A stretch of DNA of 38,373 bases, from NCBI GenBank assembly GCA_022796015.1, contig JAAWHU010000028.1, forward strand, positions 1-38,373, read 5' to 3'. Positions 1 to 7,543 of this stretch are shown here, in pieces (position 1 is the stretch's first letter; each line of letters begins with the position of its first letter). This DNA is from Hungatella sp. (GTDB lineage: Bacteria > Bacillota > Clostridia > Lachnospirales > Lachnospiraceae). Under the pieces are notes generated by a model, which saw nothing but the letters and a program-made list of their open reading frames with translations, ran no database searches and had not been told where the DNA came from. Both the position numbers and the translations under genes were made by a program.

Positions 1-11
1 CTTTCGCTTAG

Positions 12-310
12 GTTGCCGCAGCAGCGGTACTAAGCTCGCAAAAGACACGAGCTAAGGACCGGCGCGGCAAATGTCCCTCACCGGGAATACAAGTCCCTCC
101 GAACTACATTCCTGGCAGGCCTGAATGAAGGGCGCCGAAAATGAGCGCCTTCCGCAAAGCATTCTCCGGCCGGGATTCTTTCTTTCGGTGCATTTCTTTC
201 GAGTCGCCGGGATAGCAGTCTTGCCGGGACATAGATATCCGATGAGGGGACATTTGCCTCGCCGGTCCTTGGCTTGTGTCTTTTACAAGCCTAGTGTACT
301 GTCTGGATTA
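12..310 (+). repeat. Long imperfect inverted duplication, candidate structured RNA or palindromic element
   Basis: Positions 40-80 are complementary to 243-284 with one mismatch (65/259), one bulge near 246 and a few G-T pairs. Weaker inverted similarity continues inward (81-135 against about 185-242) and outward (about 12-38 against 286-310). Local hairpins are also visible: 33-38 with 48-53 (AGCTCG/CGAGCT), 271-276 with 286-291 (GGCTTG/CAAGCC), and 129-135 with 145-151. The two arm hairpins differ in sequence yet both keep perfect pairing, and their loops (39-47, 277-285) are complementary to each other. At arm-to-arm differences the pairs are G-U when read as plus-strand RNA. The element may start before the window. 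I do not recognise a known RNA family. A MITE-like palindrome is the main alternative. Confidence 0.6.
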
Positions 311-349
311 TATCTGGTGAAACTCCGAAGAATAAATTTTCATCAGCAA

Positions 350-364
350 GACGGACCCTCCGTC
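350..364 (+). other. Short perfect hairpin before the M14 peptidase promoter
   Basis: GACGGA (350-355), a 3-base loop and TCCGTC (359-364) form a perfect 6-bp stem. There is no T-run directly after it, so it is not a typical terminator. It may be the 3' end of the preceding structured element. The rest of 311-413 shows nothing else recognisable. Confidence 0.35.
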
Positions 365-413
365 GATCTCCTGAACGAAAAAGCGTCCTTAAAAAAATGT
401 AAGAAATATTTCG

Positions 414-442
414 TTGACCCGGGGATAGATTTAAAGTAGAGT
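414..442 (+). promoter_or_regulatory. Promoter of the M14 peptidase gene
   Basis: A -35 box TTGACC (414-419) and a -10 box TAGAGT (437-442) are separated by 17 bp, which fits a sigma-A promoter. Transcription would start near 449. This supports translation from the ATG at 467 rather than the in-frame ATG at 449. Confidence 0.6.
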
Positions 443-466
443 GAGAGCATGTATAGGAGGATAGAC

Positions 467-1666
467 ATGAAAAAATTTCTATGTATCACGTTGAGTGCTG
501 CCCTCATAGGCAGCATGGCCATAACCATGAATCATAACACTCTTTTAACCTGGGCTGACGAGCCTTATGAAACAGGCCCCGGCGTCAACGGTCCTGCCGG
601 CTCGGCGCCTTCCGGGCCAAGAGTAACGGGGCCCGGCATGGGCATGGACACTCCCGGCGGAACCACTCTTCTACCGGTGACCCTGGTGCGCCATGACTTT
701 TTAAACAATGCCATCGACAATCCCATTGTAAAGGTAGCGGACAGGTATTCCCATCAGCAGATGGAAGCAGATATTCATGCTTTAAAGGAGCGGTATCCCG
801 ACAAGGTTCAGGTCAATGTCATAGGACAGTCCCGTGATGGGAAAGCCCTCTACGAGGTCGTAATCGGCAATCCCGACGCTCCCAGTCATGTGCTTTTTCA
901 GGGGGCCATCCACGGAAGAGAATATATGACTCCTCTTCTTATGATGAATCAGATGGAGCTGGCTCTGGCCAACTATGACACGGGACACTATGATAACCTG
1001 GCTCTTTCGGATATGTTTTCCCAGGTAGCCCTCCATTTTGTTCCCATGATTAATCCTGATGGAGTATCCATCTCCCAGTTTGGGCTGTCCGGTATTACCT
1101 CTGATAATTTGAAGCAGGAGATCTTGTCCTGCTATTCAAGAGACGTGGAGGTAGGTAAGACCACTCTCTCCCTGGAAGAGTACCTTCCCTACTGGAAGAG
1201 CAACGGGGCCGGCGTGGATTTAAATCATAATTTCCCGGCCTACTGGGAAGCCATCTCCAATCCTACCACGTCAGGTTCCTACGCCAACTACAAGGGAGTG
1301 TCCCCTCTGTCGGAGCCCGAAAGCCAGGCCCTGGCAAACCTGACCAATCAGCGCACCTGGGCGGCCACCGTAAGCTACCATTCCATGGGTAATATTATTT
1401 ACTGGGACACAGACAATAACCAGTCGTCTGCCTCTTCCCTTGCCCTTGCCGAGAGTATCTCCAAGGTCACCGGCTACCGCCTTGACAACAGCAAAGGCAA
1501 AGGCGGCTACAAGGACTGGATTCAGACCAACGGCCAGCAGGCTCCCAGCATTACCATAGAGGTGGGAAGCGTAGTCTGCCCCATGCCGGTCAGCGAATAT
1601 GAATATGTATGGACCCAAAACAAATCCGTATGGGCCCGGGTTATGACCTTTGTTCTTAATCACTGA
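467..1666 (+). CDS. Secreted M14-family zinc carboxypeptidase/endopeptidase
   Basis: This 399-aa protein has an N-terminal signal sequence (MKKFLCITLS, hydrophobic to about residue 28). A Gly/Pro-rich spacer follows (about 33-68), then an M14 metallopeptidase domain (about 90-395). Zinc ligands fit H149 and E152 in the HGRE motif and H305 in YHSMG; the catalytic glutamate fits E365 in ITIEVG. The substrate-pocket motif reads DLNHNFP, so His254 sits where carboxypeptidase A has the carboxylate-binding Arg145. That is more like gamma-D-glutamyl-diamino-acid endopeptidases, so peptidoglycan stem peptides are a plausible substrate (inference). The start at 467 has AGGAGG at 455-460. It is a single-gene unit with its own promoter and terminator. 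Confidence 0.85.
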   Translation: MKKFLCITLSAALIGSMAITMNHNTLLTWADEPYETGPGVNGPAGSAPSGPRVTGPGMGMDTPGGTTLLPVTLVRHDFLNNAIDNPIVKVADRYSHQQMEADIHALKERYPDKVQVNVIGQSRDGKALYEVVIGNPDAPSHVLFQGAIHGREYMTPLLMMNQMELALANYDTGHYDNLALSDMFSQVALHFVPMINPDGVSISQFGLSGITSDNLKQEILSCYSRDVEVGKTTLSLEEYLPYWKSNGAGVDLNHNFPAYWEAISNPTTSGSYANYKGVSPLSEPESQALANLTNQRTWAATVSYHSMGNIIYWDTDNNQSSASSLALAESISKVTGYRLDNSKGKGGYKDWIQTNGQQAPSITIEVGSVVCPMPVSEYEYVWTQNKSVWARVMTFVLNH

Positions 1667-1768
1667 TCTACCTCCCTTATGGAGGGAGAGACAAGCCAGA
1701 TGTGCTTAAGCTGGTGCGGGATTGAGAGAGTCATATAGTCGGAACCGTACAGCTCCAGCAACCCTTTA

Positions 1769-1806
1769 CAGCCGCACCTTCATTCCAAAGTGCGGCTGTT
1801 TTTCTT
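1769..1806 (+). terminator. Intrinsic terminator of the M14 peptidase gene
   Basis: A perfect 9-bp stem CAGCCGCAC (1769-1777) / GTGCGGCTG (1790-1798) is followed by TTTTTCTT. It overlaps the 3' end of the convergent PAP2 gene. On the minus strand there is no T-run, so it works for the plus strand only. A smaller hairpin lies just after the peptidase stop at about 1671-1690. Confidence 0.8.
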
Positions 1807-2316
1807 ATGGCTTATGACCTGCCCTATCCTCTCCCCTGCCCAGGCATTGACCGTCCCAAGAACCAATCCCCCCAGGATATCCGTGGGAAAATGCACAAAG
1901 AGATAAAGTCTGGAAAAGGCAATGGCTGCTGCCAAAGCAATGGCCGCTATGCCCCAGCTCCTCTTATACCGGAAAATGGACACCGCCCCCTCAAAGGACA
2001 CCAGGGTATGGCCGGATGGAAAGGAGTAGTCCTTAGGGGCAGCCACAAGGAGGGATACATCCGGCCTCACCCAGCAGGGCCGGCTTCGGGCAAACAGATT
2101 TTTTAATATCAGATTGCCTGTCACATACCCCAGCACAATCGATATAAGAACATTCATTCCCAACTGTCTTGTCCTTGCAAAACAGAGAAACAACAGTCCC
2201 AGAGCAATCCACAGTTCCCCATGGTTGGCCAGACTGGTAACAAACACCATAATCTGGTCAAGCCATGGATGATGAAGCATTTGGATGGCAGATAACAATT
2301 CAAATTCCCAGTTCAC
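1780..2316 (-). CDS. PAP2-family membrane phosphatase
   Basis: This 178-aa integral membrane protein carries the three PAP2 phosphatase motifs: KNLFARSRP (motif 1, about 71-79), PSGH (motif 2, about 98-101) and SRLYLFVHFPTD (motif 3, about 134-145). It has about five hydrophobic helices. Members dephosphorylate lipid phosphates such as undecaprenyl diphosphate or phosphatidic acid; the substrate here cannot be read from sequence. It starts with GTG and overlaps the last 17 bp of metH in another frame, with AGGAG about 12 bases upstream. It is therefore probably translated with metH as the last gene of the methionine operon, although no functional link to methionine is obvious. Confidence 0.85.
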   Translation of the reverse strand: MNWEFELLSAIQMLHHPWLDQIMVFVTSLANHGELWIALGLLFLCFARTRQLGMNVLISIVLGYVTGNLILKNLFARSRPCWVRPDVSLLVAAPKDYSFPSGHTLVSFEGAVSIFRYKRSWGIAAIALAAAIAFSRLYLFVHFPTDILGGLVLGTVNAWAGERIGQVISHKKNSRTLE

Positions 2317-4777
2317 GTCTTACCAAAACTCCTTCCGCATAGTTCACCGATGCCATAGCATCCCTGCAGTATTGGTCTGCGCCTATGGTGCGGGCATATT
2401 CCTCTGTCAGCACGGCGCCTCCTACCATAATCTTCACCCATGGAGCCTCCTGTCTCAGCCTGACAATGGTCTCCTCCATGCTGGGAACCGTAGTAGTCAT
2501 CAGGGCGCTTAAACCCACCAGGGGCACCTTATTCTCCACGGCCGCCTCCACAATTATCTCCGGCGCCACATCTTTCCCCAGATCCAGAACCTCATAGCCG
2601 TAATTCTCCAAAAGCACCTTCACAATATTTTTGCCGATATCATGAATATCGCCTTTCACTGTGGCAAGAATGATGGTTCCCTTTTTCTCCTGGCCTTTTC
2701 CTGAATCCGCCATGGAATCCTTGATCACCTGAAACGCAGCCTTGGCCGCCTCGGCACTCATAAGCAGCTGAGGAAGGAACACCGTCCCCTTCTCAAATCC
2801 TTTTCCCACATCATCCAGGGCCGGAATCATCTCATTGTTGATAATATCCAGGGCCTCCCTCTCTGCAAGGAGAGTCTTCACCGCCTCATGGGCGCCCTCC
2901 CGCAGTCCCTTTCTGATACAGTCTCCAAGGCCTAATGGGCTCTGTCCTGAGCCCCCTTTCCACTGCCTGCCCAAAAACGGGCCGCCCGGAGCCGGCTTCA
3001 CATCGGATGCTCCTGTCTCCCCAGGGCCTGCCGCCCCCTGAGATAATGGAGGCTGGCTGCCGTAAAGCTCTATATAATCCCTGCACTGAGGATCTAAATC
3101 CGACAAGGCTCTGAAGCTGTAGAACGCCTGCATCATAGCTTTGGAATTAGGATTGATAATAGCGGCGTTAAGCCCCTCCCTCAGGGCCATAGTGAAAAAT
3201 GCCGCGTTGATGATCTCCCGCTGGGGAAGGCCGAAGGAGATATTGGATACTCCCAAAATAGTCTTGCCCTGGAGTCTGTCCCTCACTGCCCTCAAGGTTT
3301 TTAAGGTGGTAAGAGCTCCCCTGCTGTCCGAGCTTACGGTAAGACAGAGCGCGTCAATGAGGATATCCTTAGGCTTAATGCCGTACTCTTCTGCCTTTTT
3401 ATAGATTTTCTCCGCAATGGCCAACCGCCCCTCTGCCGTGCCGGGAATCCCGTTCTCATCCAGAGCCAGGGCCACCACCACGCCGCCGTACCTTTTTACC
3501 AGGGGAAATACGGCCTCCATGGATTCCTTTTTGCCGTTGACCGAATTGATAAGAGGTTTCCCGTTGTAGATCCGCATGGCCCTCTCCATAGCCTTTGTGT
3601 CGGAAGTGTCGATCTGAAGAGGAAGGTCGATAACGCTCTGCAGCTCCTTGACCACATCCTCCATCATCTGGGTCTCATGGATGCCTGGAAGGCCCACATT
3701 CACATCCAGCACATGGGCGCCGTGATCCTGCTGAGTCACTCCCTCCTGGAGAATATACTCCAGATCGTGGTTCTTAAGAGCCTGTTTAAACTTGGATTTG
3801 CCTGTTGGATTGATTCTCTCACCAATGATTACAGGGTCTCTGTCAATGACCACGGCATGGGTATAAGAAGAGATCACGGTCCTGTTCTTTTCCGTAGGCG
3901 GAATCTGTTGTTTGTCTCGGCACAGATTGACCAGCCTTTTAATATGCTTTGGAGTAGTGCCGCAGCAGCCTCCCAGCACATGGACCCCCATGTCTGCCAT
4001 CTCCTCCATGACCGCCCCGAACTGCTCCTCATCAATATCGTAGACCGTCCTGCCGTCCTGGCTTCTTGGAAGTCCTGCATTGGGATTGACGATCACCGGA
4101 ACCGAGGCAAGCTCTAAAAGCCTTTCGGCAATCCCCTTCATCTGCACCGGCCCCAGCCCGCAGTTGACGCCTAATGCATCCACGCCCAGACCTTCTAACA
4201 TTGCCACGGCAGACTCCACATTGCCGCCGGTGAGAAGCTTCCCTTTCTCGTCAAATATCATGGTGGCAAACACGGGAAGCCTGCTGTTTTCCTTGGCCGC
4301 AAGGACAGCAGCCTTGGCCTCATAGCCGTCGCTCATGGTCTCAACCAGAATCAGATCCGCCCCTGCCTCACATCCTGTCTCCACCACCTCTTTATAGATG
4401 TCACAGGCATGGTCAAAATCCAGATCTCCCAAAGGCTTCAAAAGCTTCCCCGTAGGCCCCAGATCCAGAGCCACCCAGCCATGGCCTTCCTCCTTTACGG
4501 CTTCTCTGGCATTATTTACCGCCGCCTTTATGATCTCTTTTAAGGAAAATGCCCCGCCTGCCGGGTATTTGAGCCTGTTGGCTCCAAAGGTGTTGGTGAT
4601 AACGATATCACACCCCACAGAAAGATACTGCCGGTGAATCTCCTTTATCCTGTCTGGATACAAAAGATTCCATGTCTCCGGCAGTTCTCCGGCCCCAAGT
4701 CCCTGAGCCTGAAGAAGGCTTCCCATACCTCCGTCAAAAAATAATTTCCGCCTCTTGATCTCTTCTAATAGTTTCAT
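2300..4777 (-). CDS. metH: Cobalamin-dependent methionine synthase lacking the activation domain
   Basis: This 825-aa protein transfers a methyl group from methyl-tetrahydrofolate to homocysteine via cobalamin. The homocysteine-binding barrel (about 1-290) has the zinc cysteines C206 (VNCG) and C271/C272 (GGCCG). The pterin-binding barrel spans about 310-570. The B12 cap (about 625-690) and Rossmann domain (about 698-825) include DIHDIG with the cobalt-ligand H712. The C-terminal AdoMet-binding reactivation domain of E. coli MetH (about 1227 aa) is absent and is encoded by the preceding gene, which overlaps it by 4 bp (ATGA). A Gly/Pro/Ser-rich stretch at about 574-618 separates the pterin and B12 modules. 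It lies in an operon with metF. Confidence 0.93.
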   Translation of the reverse strand: MKLLEEIKRRKLFFDGGMGSLLQAQGLGAGELPETWNLLYPDRIKEIHRQYLSVGCDIVITNTFGANRLKYPAGGAFSLKEIIKAAVNNAREAVKEEGHGWVALDLGPTGKLLKPLGDLDFDHACDIYKEVVETGCEAGADLILVETMSDGYEAKAAVLAAKENSRLPVFATMIFDEKGKLLTGGNVESAVAMLEGLGVDALGVNCGLGPVQMKGIAERLLELASVPVIVNPNAGLPRSQDGRTVYDIDEEQFGAVMEEMADMGVHVLGGCCGTTPKHIKRLVNLCRDKQQIPPTEKNRTVISSYTHAVVIDRDPVIIGERINPTGKSKFKQALKNHDLEYILQEGVTQQDHGAHVLDVNVGLPGIHETQMMEDVVKELQSVIDLPLQIDTSDTKAMERAMRIYNGKPLINSVNGKKESMEAVFPLVKRYGGVVVALALDENGIPGTAEGRLAIAEKIYKKAEEYGIKPKDILIDALCLTVSSDSRGALTTLKTLRAVRDRLQGKTILGVSNISFGLPQREIINAAFFTMALREGLNAAIINPNSKAMMQAFYSFRALSDLDPQCRDYIELYGSQPPLSQGAAGPGETGASDVKPAPGGPFLGRQWKGGSGQSPLGLGDCIRKGLREGAHEAVKTLLAEREALDIINNEMIPALDDVGKGFEKGTVFLPQLLMSAEAAKAAFQVIKDSMADSGKGQEKKGTIILATVKGDIHDIGKNIVKVLLENYGYEVLDLGKDVAPEIIVEAAVENKVPLVGLSALMTTTVPSMEETIVRLRQEAPWVKIMVGGAVLTEEYARTIGADQYCRDAMASVNYAEGVLVRRELGI

Positions 4778-5418
4778 ACCGTTTCCCTTCTGTATTCACA
4801 GTCTCTCTTGCCGCAGGCCTCGCAGCCCTTTACAAGGCACTGCCTGTCCTGGCAGCTCACTCCAATGACGGCTGTCACCGACTTTGATGGCGTCATTAAA
4901 AATGTGTCGGTCAGCACAATGCCAAGGCGCTTGCCTGCCTCCAGCCCCTTAAGGAGAGCCGGCTGACATTCCAGAGGAAAATCCCCGTATCCCGGGCTGA
5001 ACCGAGGCCGCAGATAAAGCCCTCTCTCCCTGTACCAGGCCTTCCACTCCCGATTCTTCTCGTCACAGTAATCCTCCAGCATGGCGGCGGCCGCGGCCTG
5101 CATGACCACGGCCTTGCTCATCTGCAGACGGCTGTAACGCCGAATCAGCATGTCGGCCTGAGCCCCCAAGGTGGCGGCAAAGATCAGTACCTGGCAGCAG
5201 CCCTCCAAATTTTTCCATAAGCTTTTGCTCTGCACCGAAAAACAGCCCAGATCCAGCTGATAATCCGGCAGGTGTTTCAGGGGAAATTCTCTAAAACAGC
5301 ATCTTCTCACTGCCGTTTTTTCCAACTCCTGCCAGCATTCCTGTACCAGCCCTATGGTCTGCTCATCTCCCTGCTGCCCCTTGTATCCCAGATACCGCAA
5401 AGTCTCCTTCAGATTCAT
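4774..5418 (-). CDS. Stand-alone MetH activation-domain protein
   Basis: This 214-aa protein resembles the C-terminal AdoMet-binding reactivation domain of methionine synthase. The diagnostic stretch is RFSPGYGDFPLE (about residues 138-149), followed further on by TDTFLMTPSKSVTAVIGV (about 170-187). The C-terminus has a cysteine cluster (C189, C194, C199, C202, C206) of the form CxxxxCxxxxCxxC, an extra feature that might bind metal. Its role would be reductive remethylation of oxidised cobalamin on the neighbouring MetH. The start has AAGGAGG upstream, and the stop overlaps the metH start by 4 bp, so the split enzyme is probably co-translated. Confidence 0.85.
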   Translation of the reverse strand: MNLKETLRYLGYKGQQGDEQTIGLVQECWQELEKTAVRRCCFREFPLKHLPDYQLDLGCFSVQSKSLWKNLEGCCQVLIFAATLGAQADMLIRRYSRLQMSKAVVMQAAAAAMLEDYCDEKNREWKAWYRERGLYLRPRFSPGYGDFPLECQPALLKGLEAGKRLGIVLTDTFLMTPSKSVTAVIGVSCQDRQCLVKGCEACGKRDCEYRRETV

Positions 5419-5481
5419 ATGGAACCTCCTTCATGGGCCTCTCTGCTTTTTTCTCAGCCCGGCTGGGTATGTAGATCATAC

Positions 5482-6354
5482 TTATTTTCCTGTTCCGGGT
5501 ATGATCTCCGACAGACTCTCCTGAATCCGCCATGCAACATCCGGCTTATTCATGGAATATACGTGAATGCCGTTGACCCCATTGGCGATGAGATCAATAA
5601 TCTGTTCCGTGGCATAGGCAATGCCCGCCTGCTTCATGGCGGCCGGATTGTCCCCGAACCGGTCCACAATGGCCTTAAACCTGGAGGGCAGATAGGTGCC
5701 GGACATCTCACAGATCCTTTTGATCTGAGACACATTGGTCACCGGCATAATCCCTGCCACCACAGGCACCGTAATCCCCTTCTCCCTGATGCGGTACAGA
5801 TAATTGTAAAGAATGTTGTTGTCAAAAAACATCTGGGTAGTGACAAAGTCGCATCCAGCCTCCACCTTTTCCTTGAGATAGCCGATATCCGCCGTTTTGT
5901 TGGCTGACTCTACATGACCTTCCGGATAACAGGCGGCGCCGATGCAGAAATCTCCGCTTTTTTTAATCTCACGGATCAGCTCGGAGGCATACCGATAGTC
6001 GTGAGCCACCTTTTGGTCCTTGGGAATATCTCCTCTCAGGGCCAGGACATTTTCAATGCCTCTCTCCTTAAGCTCTGTAAGCACATGATGCACCTGCTGC
6101 CTGGTAGAAGATACGCAGGTCAAATGGGCCAGAGCAGGAACATGGTATTCATTGTTCAGCACAGAGGCAATATCTACCGTATACCGGCTGGTCCCGCCCC
6201 CTGCCCCGTAGGTCACGCTCATAAAATCAGGGGACAGCCCGGCAATCTCCTTTGCCGCCTGCTCCACAGTCTCGTATTTATCCTCTGTCTTGGGAGGGAA
6301 CACCTCAAAAGAAAGGGTTGGTCTTCCCTGCTCCAGTATCTCTCTAATCTTCAT
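5482..6354 (-). CDS. metF: Methylenetetrahydrofolate reductase
   Basis: This 290-aa protein has the usual length and layout of bacterial MetF, a flavin-dependent TIM barrel that reduces 5,10-methylene- to 5-methyl-tetrahydrofolate, the methyl donor for MetH. Visible family motifs are SFEVFPPKTE near the N-terminus (with catalytic Glu18), SVTYGAGG (about 57-64), LTCV (about 88), LALRGDIP (about 114) and FVTTQMFFDN (about 172). It is the first gene of the metF / activation protein / metH / PAP2 operon, 63 bp upstream of the second gene. The ribosome site AAAGGGAG lies 7 bases before the ATG. The operon promoter must lie in or beyond the palindromic element at 6385-6632. Confidence 0.93.
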   Translation of the reverse strand: MKIREILEQGRPTLSFEVFPPKTEDKYETVEQAAKEIAGLSPDFMSVTYGAGGGTSRYTVDIASVLNNEYHVPALAHLTCVSSTRQQVHHVLTELKERGIENVLALRGDIPKDQKVAHDYRYASELIREIKKSGDFCIGAACYPEGHVESANKTADIGYLKEKVEAGCDFVTTQMFFDNNILYNYLYRIREKGITVPVVAGIMPVTNVSQIKRICEMSGTYLPSRFKAIVDRFGDNPAAMKQAGIAYATEQIIDLIANGVNGIHVYSMNKPDVAWRIQESLSEIIPGTGK

Positions 6355-6384
6355 CTTCGGCTCCCTTTGTCAATCTTATTTGTC

Positions 6385-6632
6385 TAAGATTCGGTTGCCA
6401 AAAGCCTGAATCAAAGTGTTTGATGCCAAATTGCCCAAAAGAATTTGTCCGCACTCCATTGCACCAAGCATTTCAATGAGCCTCTTAAGACGAAAATCGT
6501 GTTCAGCAAAGGCTTCCACGATTTTTGAGTCTCATCTTCATGGTGCAAAAGTCGTGCTCCCTAATTTCTTTTGTGCAATTTGCCAGGCAATCCTTATTGG
6601 CAGGGCTTTTGACAACCGAATCCTAATCTTAC
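6385..6632. repeat. Long imperfect palindrome, MITE-like element or giant hairpin
   Basis: The metF-hflC gap is filled by two inverted copies of a unit of about 120 bp. GATTCGGTTG (6388-6397) pairs with CAACCGAATC (6613-6622) and AAAGCC (6401-6406) with GGCTTT (6604-6609). CCAAATTGC (near 6426) pairs with the GCAATTTG region near 6575-6582. AAAATCGTG (6493-6501) pairs with CACGATTTT (6517-6525) around a short central loop. Left and right ends share TAAGATT. Short reading frames run through it on both strands; one on the minus strand has about 50 codons ending at the TAA just left of 6385. None is recognised as a gene. No transposase is nearby. Confidence 0.65.
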
Positions 6633-6664
6633 TTGCCTTCTAGCTGCAGAACAGACGCAGAAAT

Positions 6665-7537
6665 CTACTGCGCCATAAAGATCCTTGCGATTGGGGAATC
6701 TCCCGGCAGAATCAGGGTGTTGTTATTGCCTGTCAGGGAAGCCCTGGCCGCATCTAATGCACGGATAAATCCGTAAAACTCAGCCCGCTCCGGCGTGTTG
6801 TAGGCGGCGGCCAGAATCCTCATATACTCCGCCTCCCCTTCGGCTGTAATGGCGGCTGCCTGAGCCTGGGCATTGGAAATGCTGATGGCGATCTCCCTGT
6901 CCGTGGTATTCTGGATCACCTTGGCCTCCGCCTGGCCTTCCGCCTCGTAGGTGGCTGCAATTTTATCCCTCTCTGAGATCATCCGCTCGTAGACTGCCGC
7001 CTTATTATCTGCCGGCAGATCCAGGCGCTTGGTCTCCACGGCCAGAAGCCTGATCCCATACTGCTCCATGCTGGCGCCGATATTAGCCATAATGGCCGTG
7101 GACAGTTCTCCATCCCTGCCGCTGATCACATCGTTCTGGCTCATGCTGCTGATTACATTTTTAATGGAATTGTAGACTGTGGTGTCGATTCTTCTCTCTG
7201 CATTGAGCACAGAAGAATTGAGAGTCTGGGCGAATTTCAGAGGATCCGTGATCTGCCACAGCACATAGCTGTCTGTAAGCATGGTCTTTTTATCCATGGT
7301 AATCACATCGGATGCCGCCAGATCATACAAAAGAATCTCCTTAGGCAGTGTATCTGCTGTCTGAATAAAAGGGATCTTAAAGCTGAGCCCTGCGCTGTCA
7401 ATCACTCTGCTCACCCGGCCAAATTCACGGATCAGCTTGTATTCATTTTCCCTTGTCACCACCATGGAGCCGCCAAGACCGATGAGGGCCGCCAGCACTA
7501 CGAAAACTGCAACAAATCTTCCGGCTATTTTCTTCAT
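6665..7537 (-). CDS. hflC: HflC-like SPFH membrane protease modulator
   Basis: This 290-aa protein has one N-terminal membrane helix (about 7-27) and then an SPFH/prohibitin domain (about 28-200) with the HflC-type opening NEYKLIREFGRV and GLSFKIPFIQ. An Ala/Glu-rich coiled segment (about 195-245) precedes a C-terminal tail. HflC and HflK form ring assemblies around the FtsH protease in other bacteria and modulate membrane-protein degradation; no ftsH lies in this window. It follows hflK after a 6-bp gap with AAGGAG before the start, so the two are co-transcribed. No clear terminator was seen before the palindromic element downstream. Confidence 0.88.
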   Translation of the reverse strand: MKKIAGRFVAVFVVLAALIGLGGSMVVTRENEYKLIREFGRVSRVIDSAGLSFKIPFIQTADTLPKEILLYDLAASDVITMDKKTMLTDSYVLWQITDPLKFAQTLNSSVLNAERRIDTTVYNSIKNVISSMSQNDVISGRDGELSTAIMANIGASMEQYGIRLLAVETKRLDLPADNKAAVYERMISERDKIAATYEAEGQAEAKVIQNTTDREIAISISNAQAQAAAITAEGEAEYMRILAAAYNTPERAEFYGFIRALDAARASLTGNNNTLILPGDSPIARIFMAQ

Positions 7538-7543
7538 AATATT

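Noticed and set aside
1..310. rRNA, RNase P RNA, tmRNA or group II intron at the left end
   Set aside because: None of the conserved core sequences of these RNAs could be recognised on either strand.
125..439. Plus-strand open frame of 104 codons across the inverted duplication
   Set aside because: It has no ribosome site, runs through hairpins and the peptidase promoter, and resembles no protein.
1271..1663. Minus-strand frame of 130 codons under the M14 peptidase
   Set aside because: It is a shadow frame in a gene with clear catalytic motifs on the other strand.
6416..6643. Plus-strand frame of 75 codons inside the metF-hflC palindrome
   Set aside because: No ribosome site; the frame follows from the inverted repeat, and the mirrored arm has a similar end (AF-NRIL) for the same reason.
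6355..6664. SAM or cobalamin riboswitch upstream of metF
   Set aside because: No conserved core of either riboswitch could be found; the region is explained by the palindromic element.
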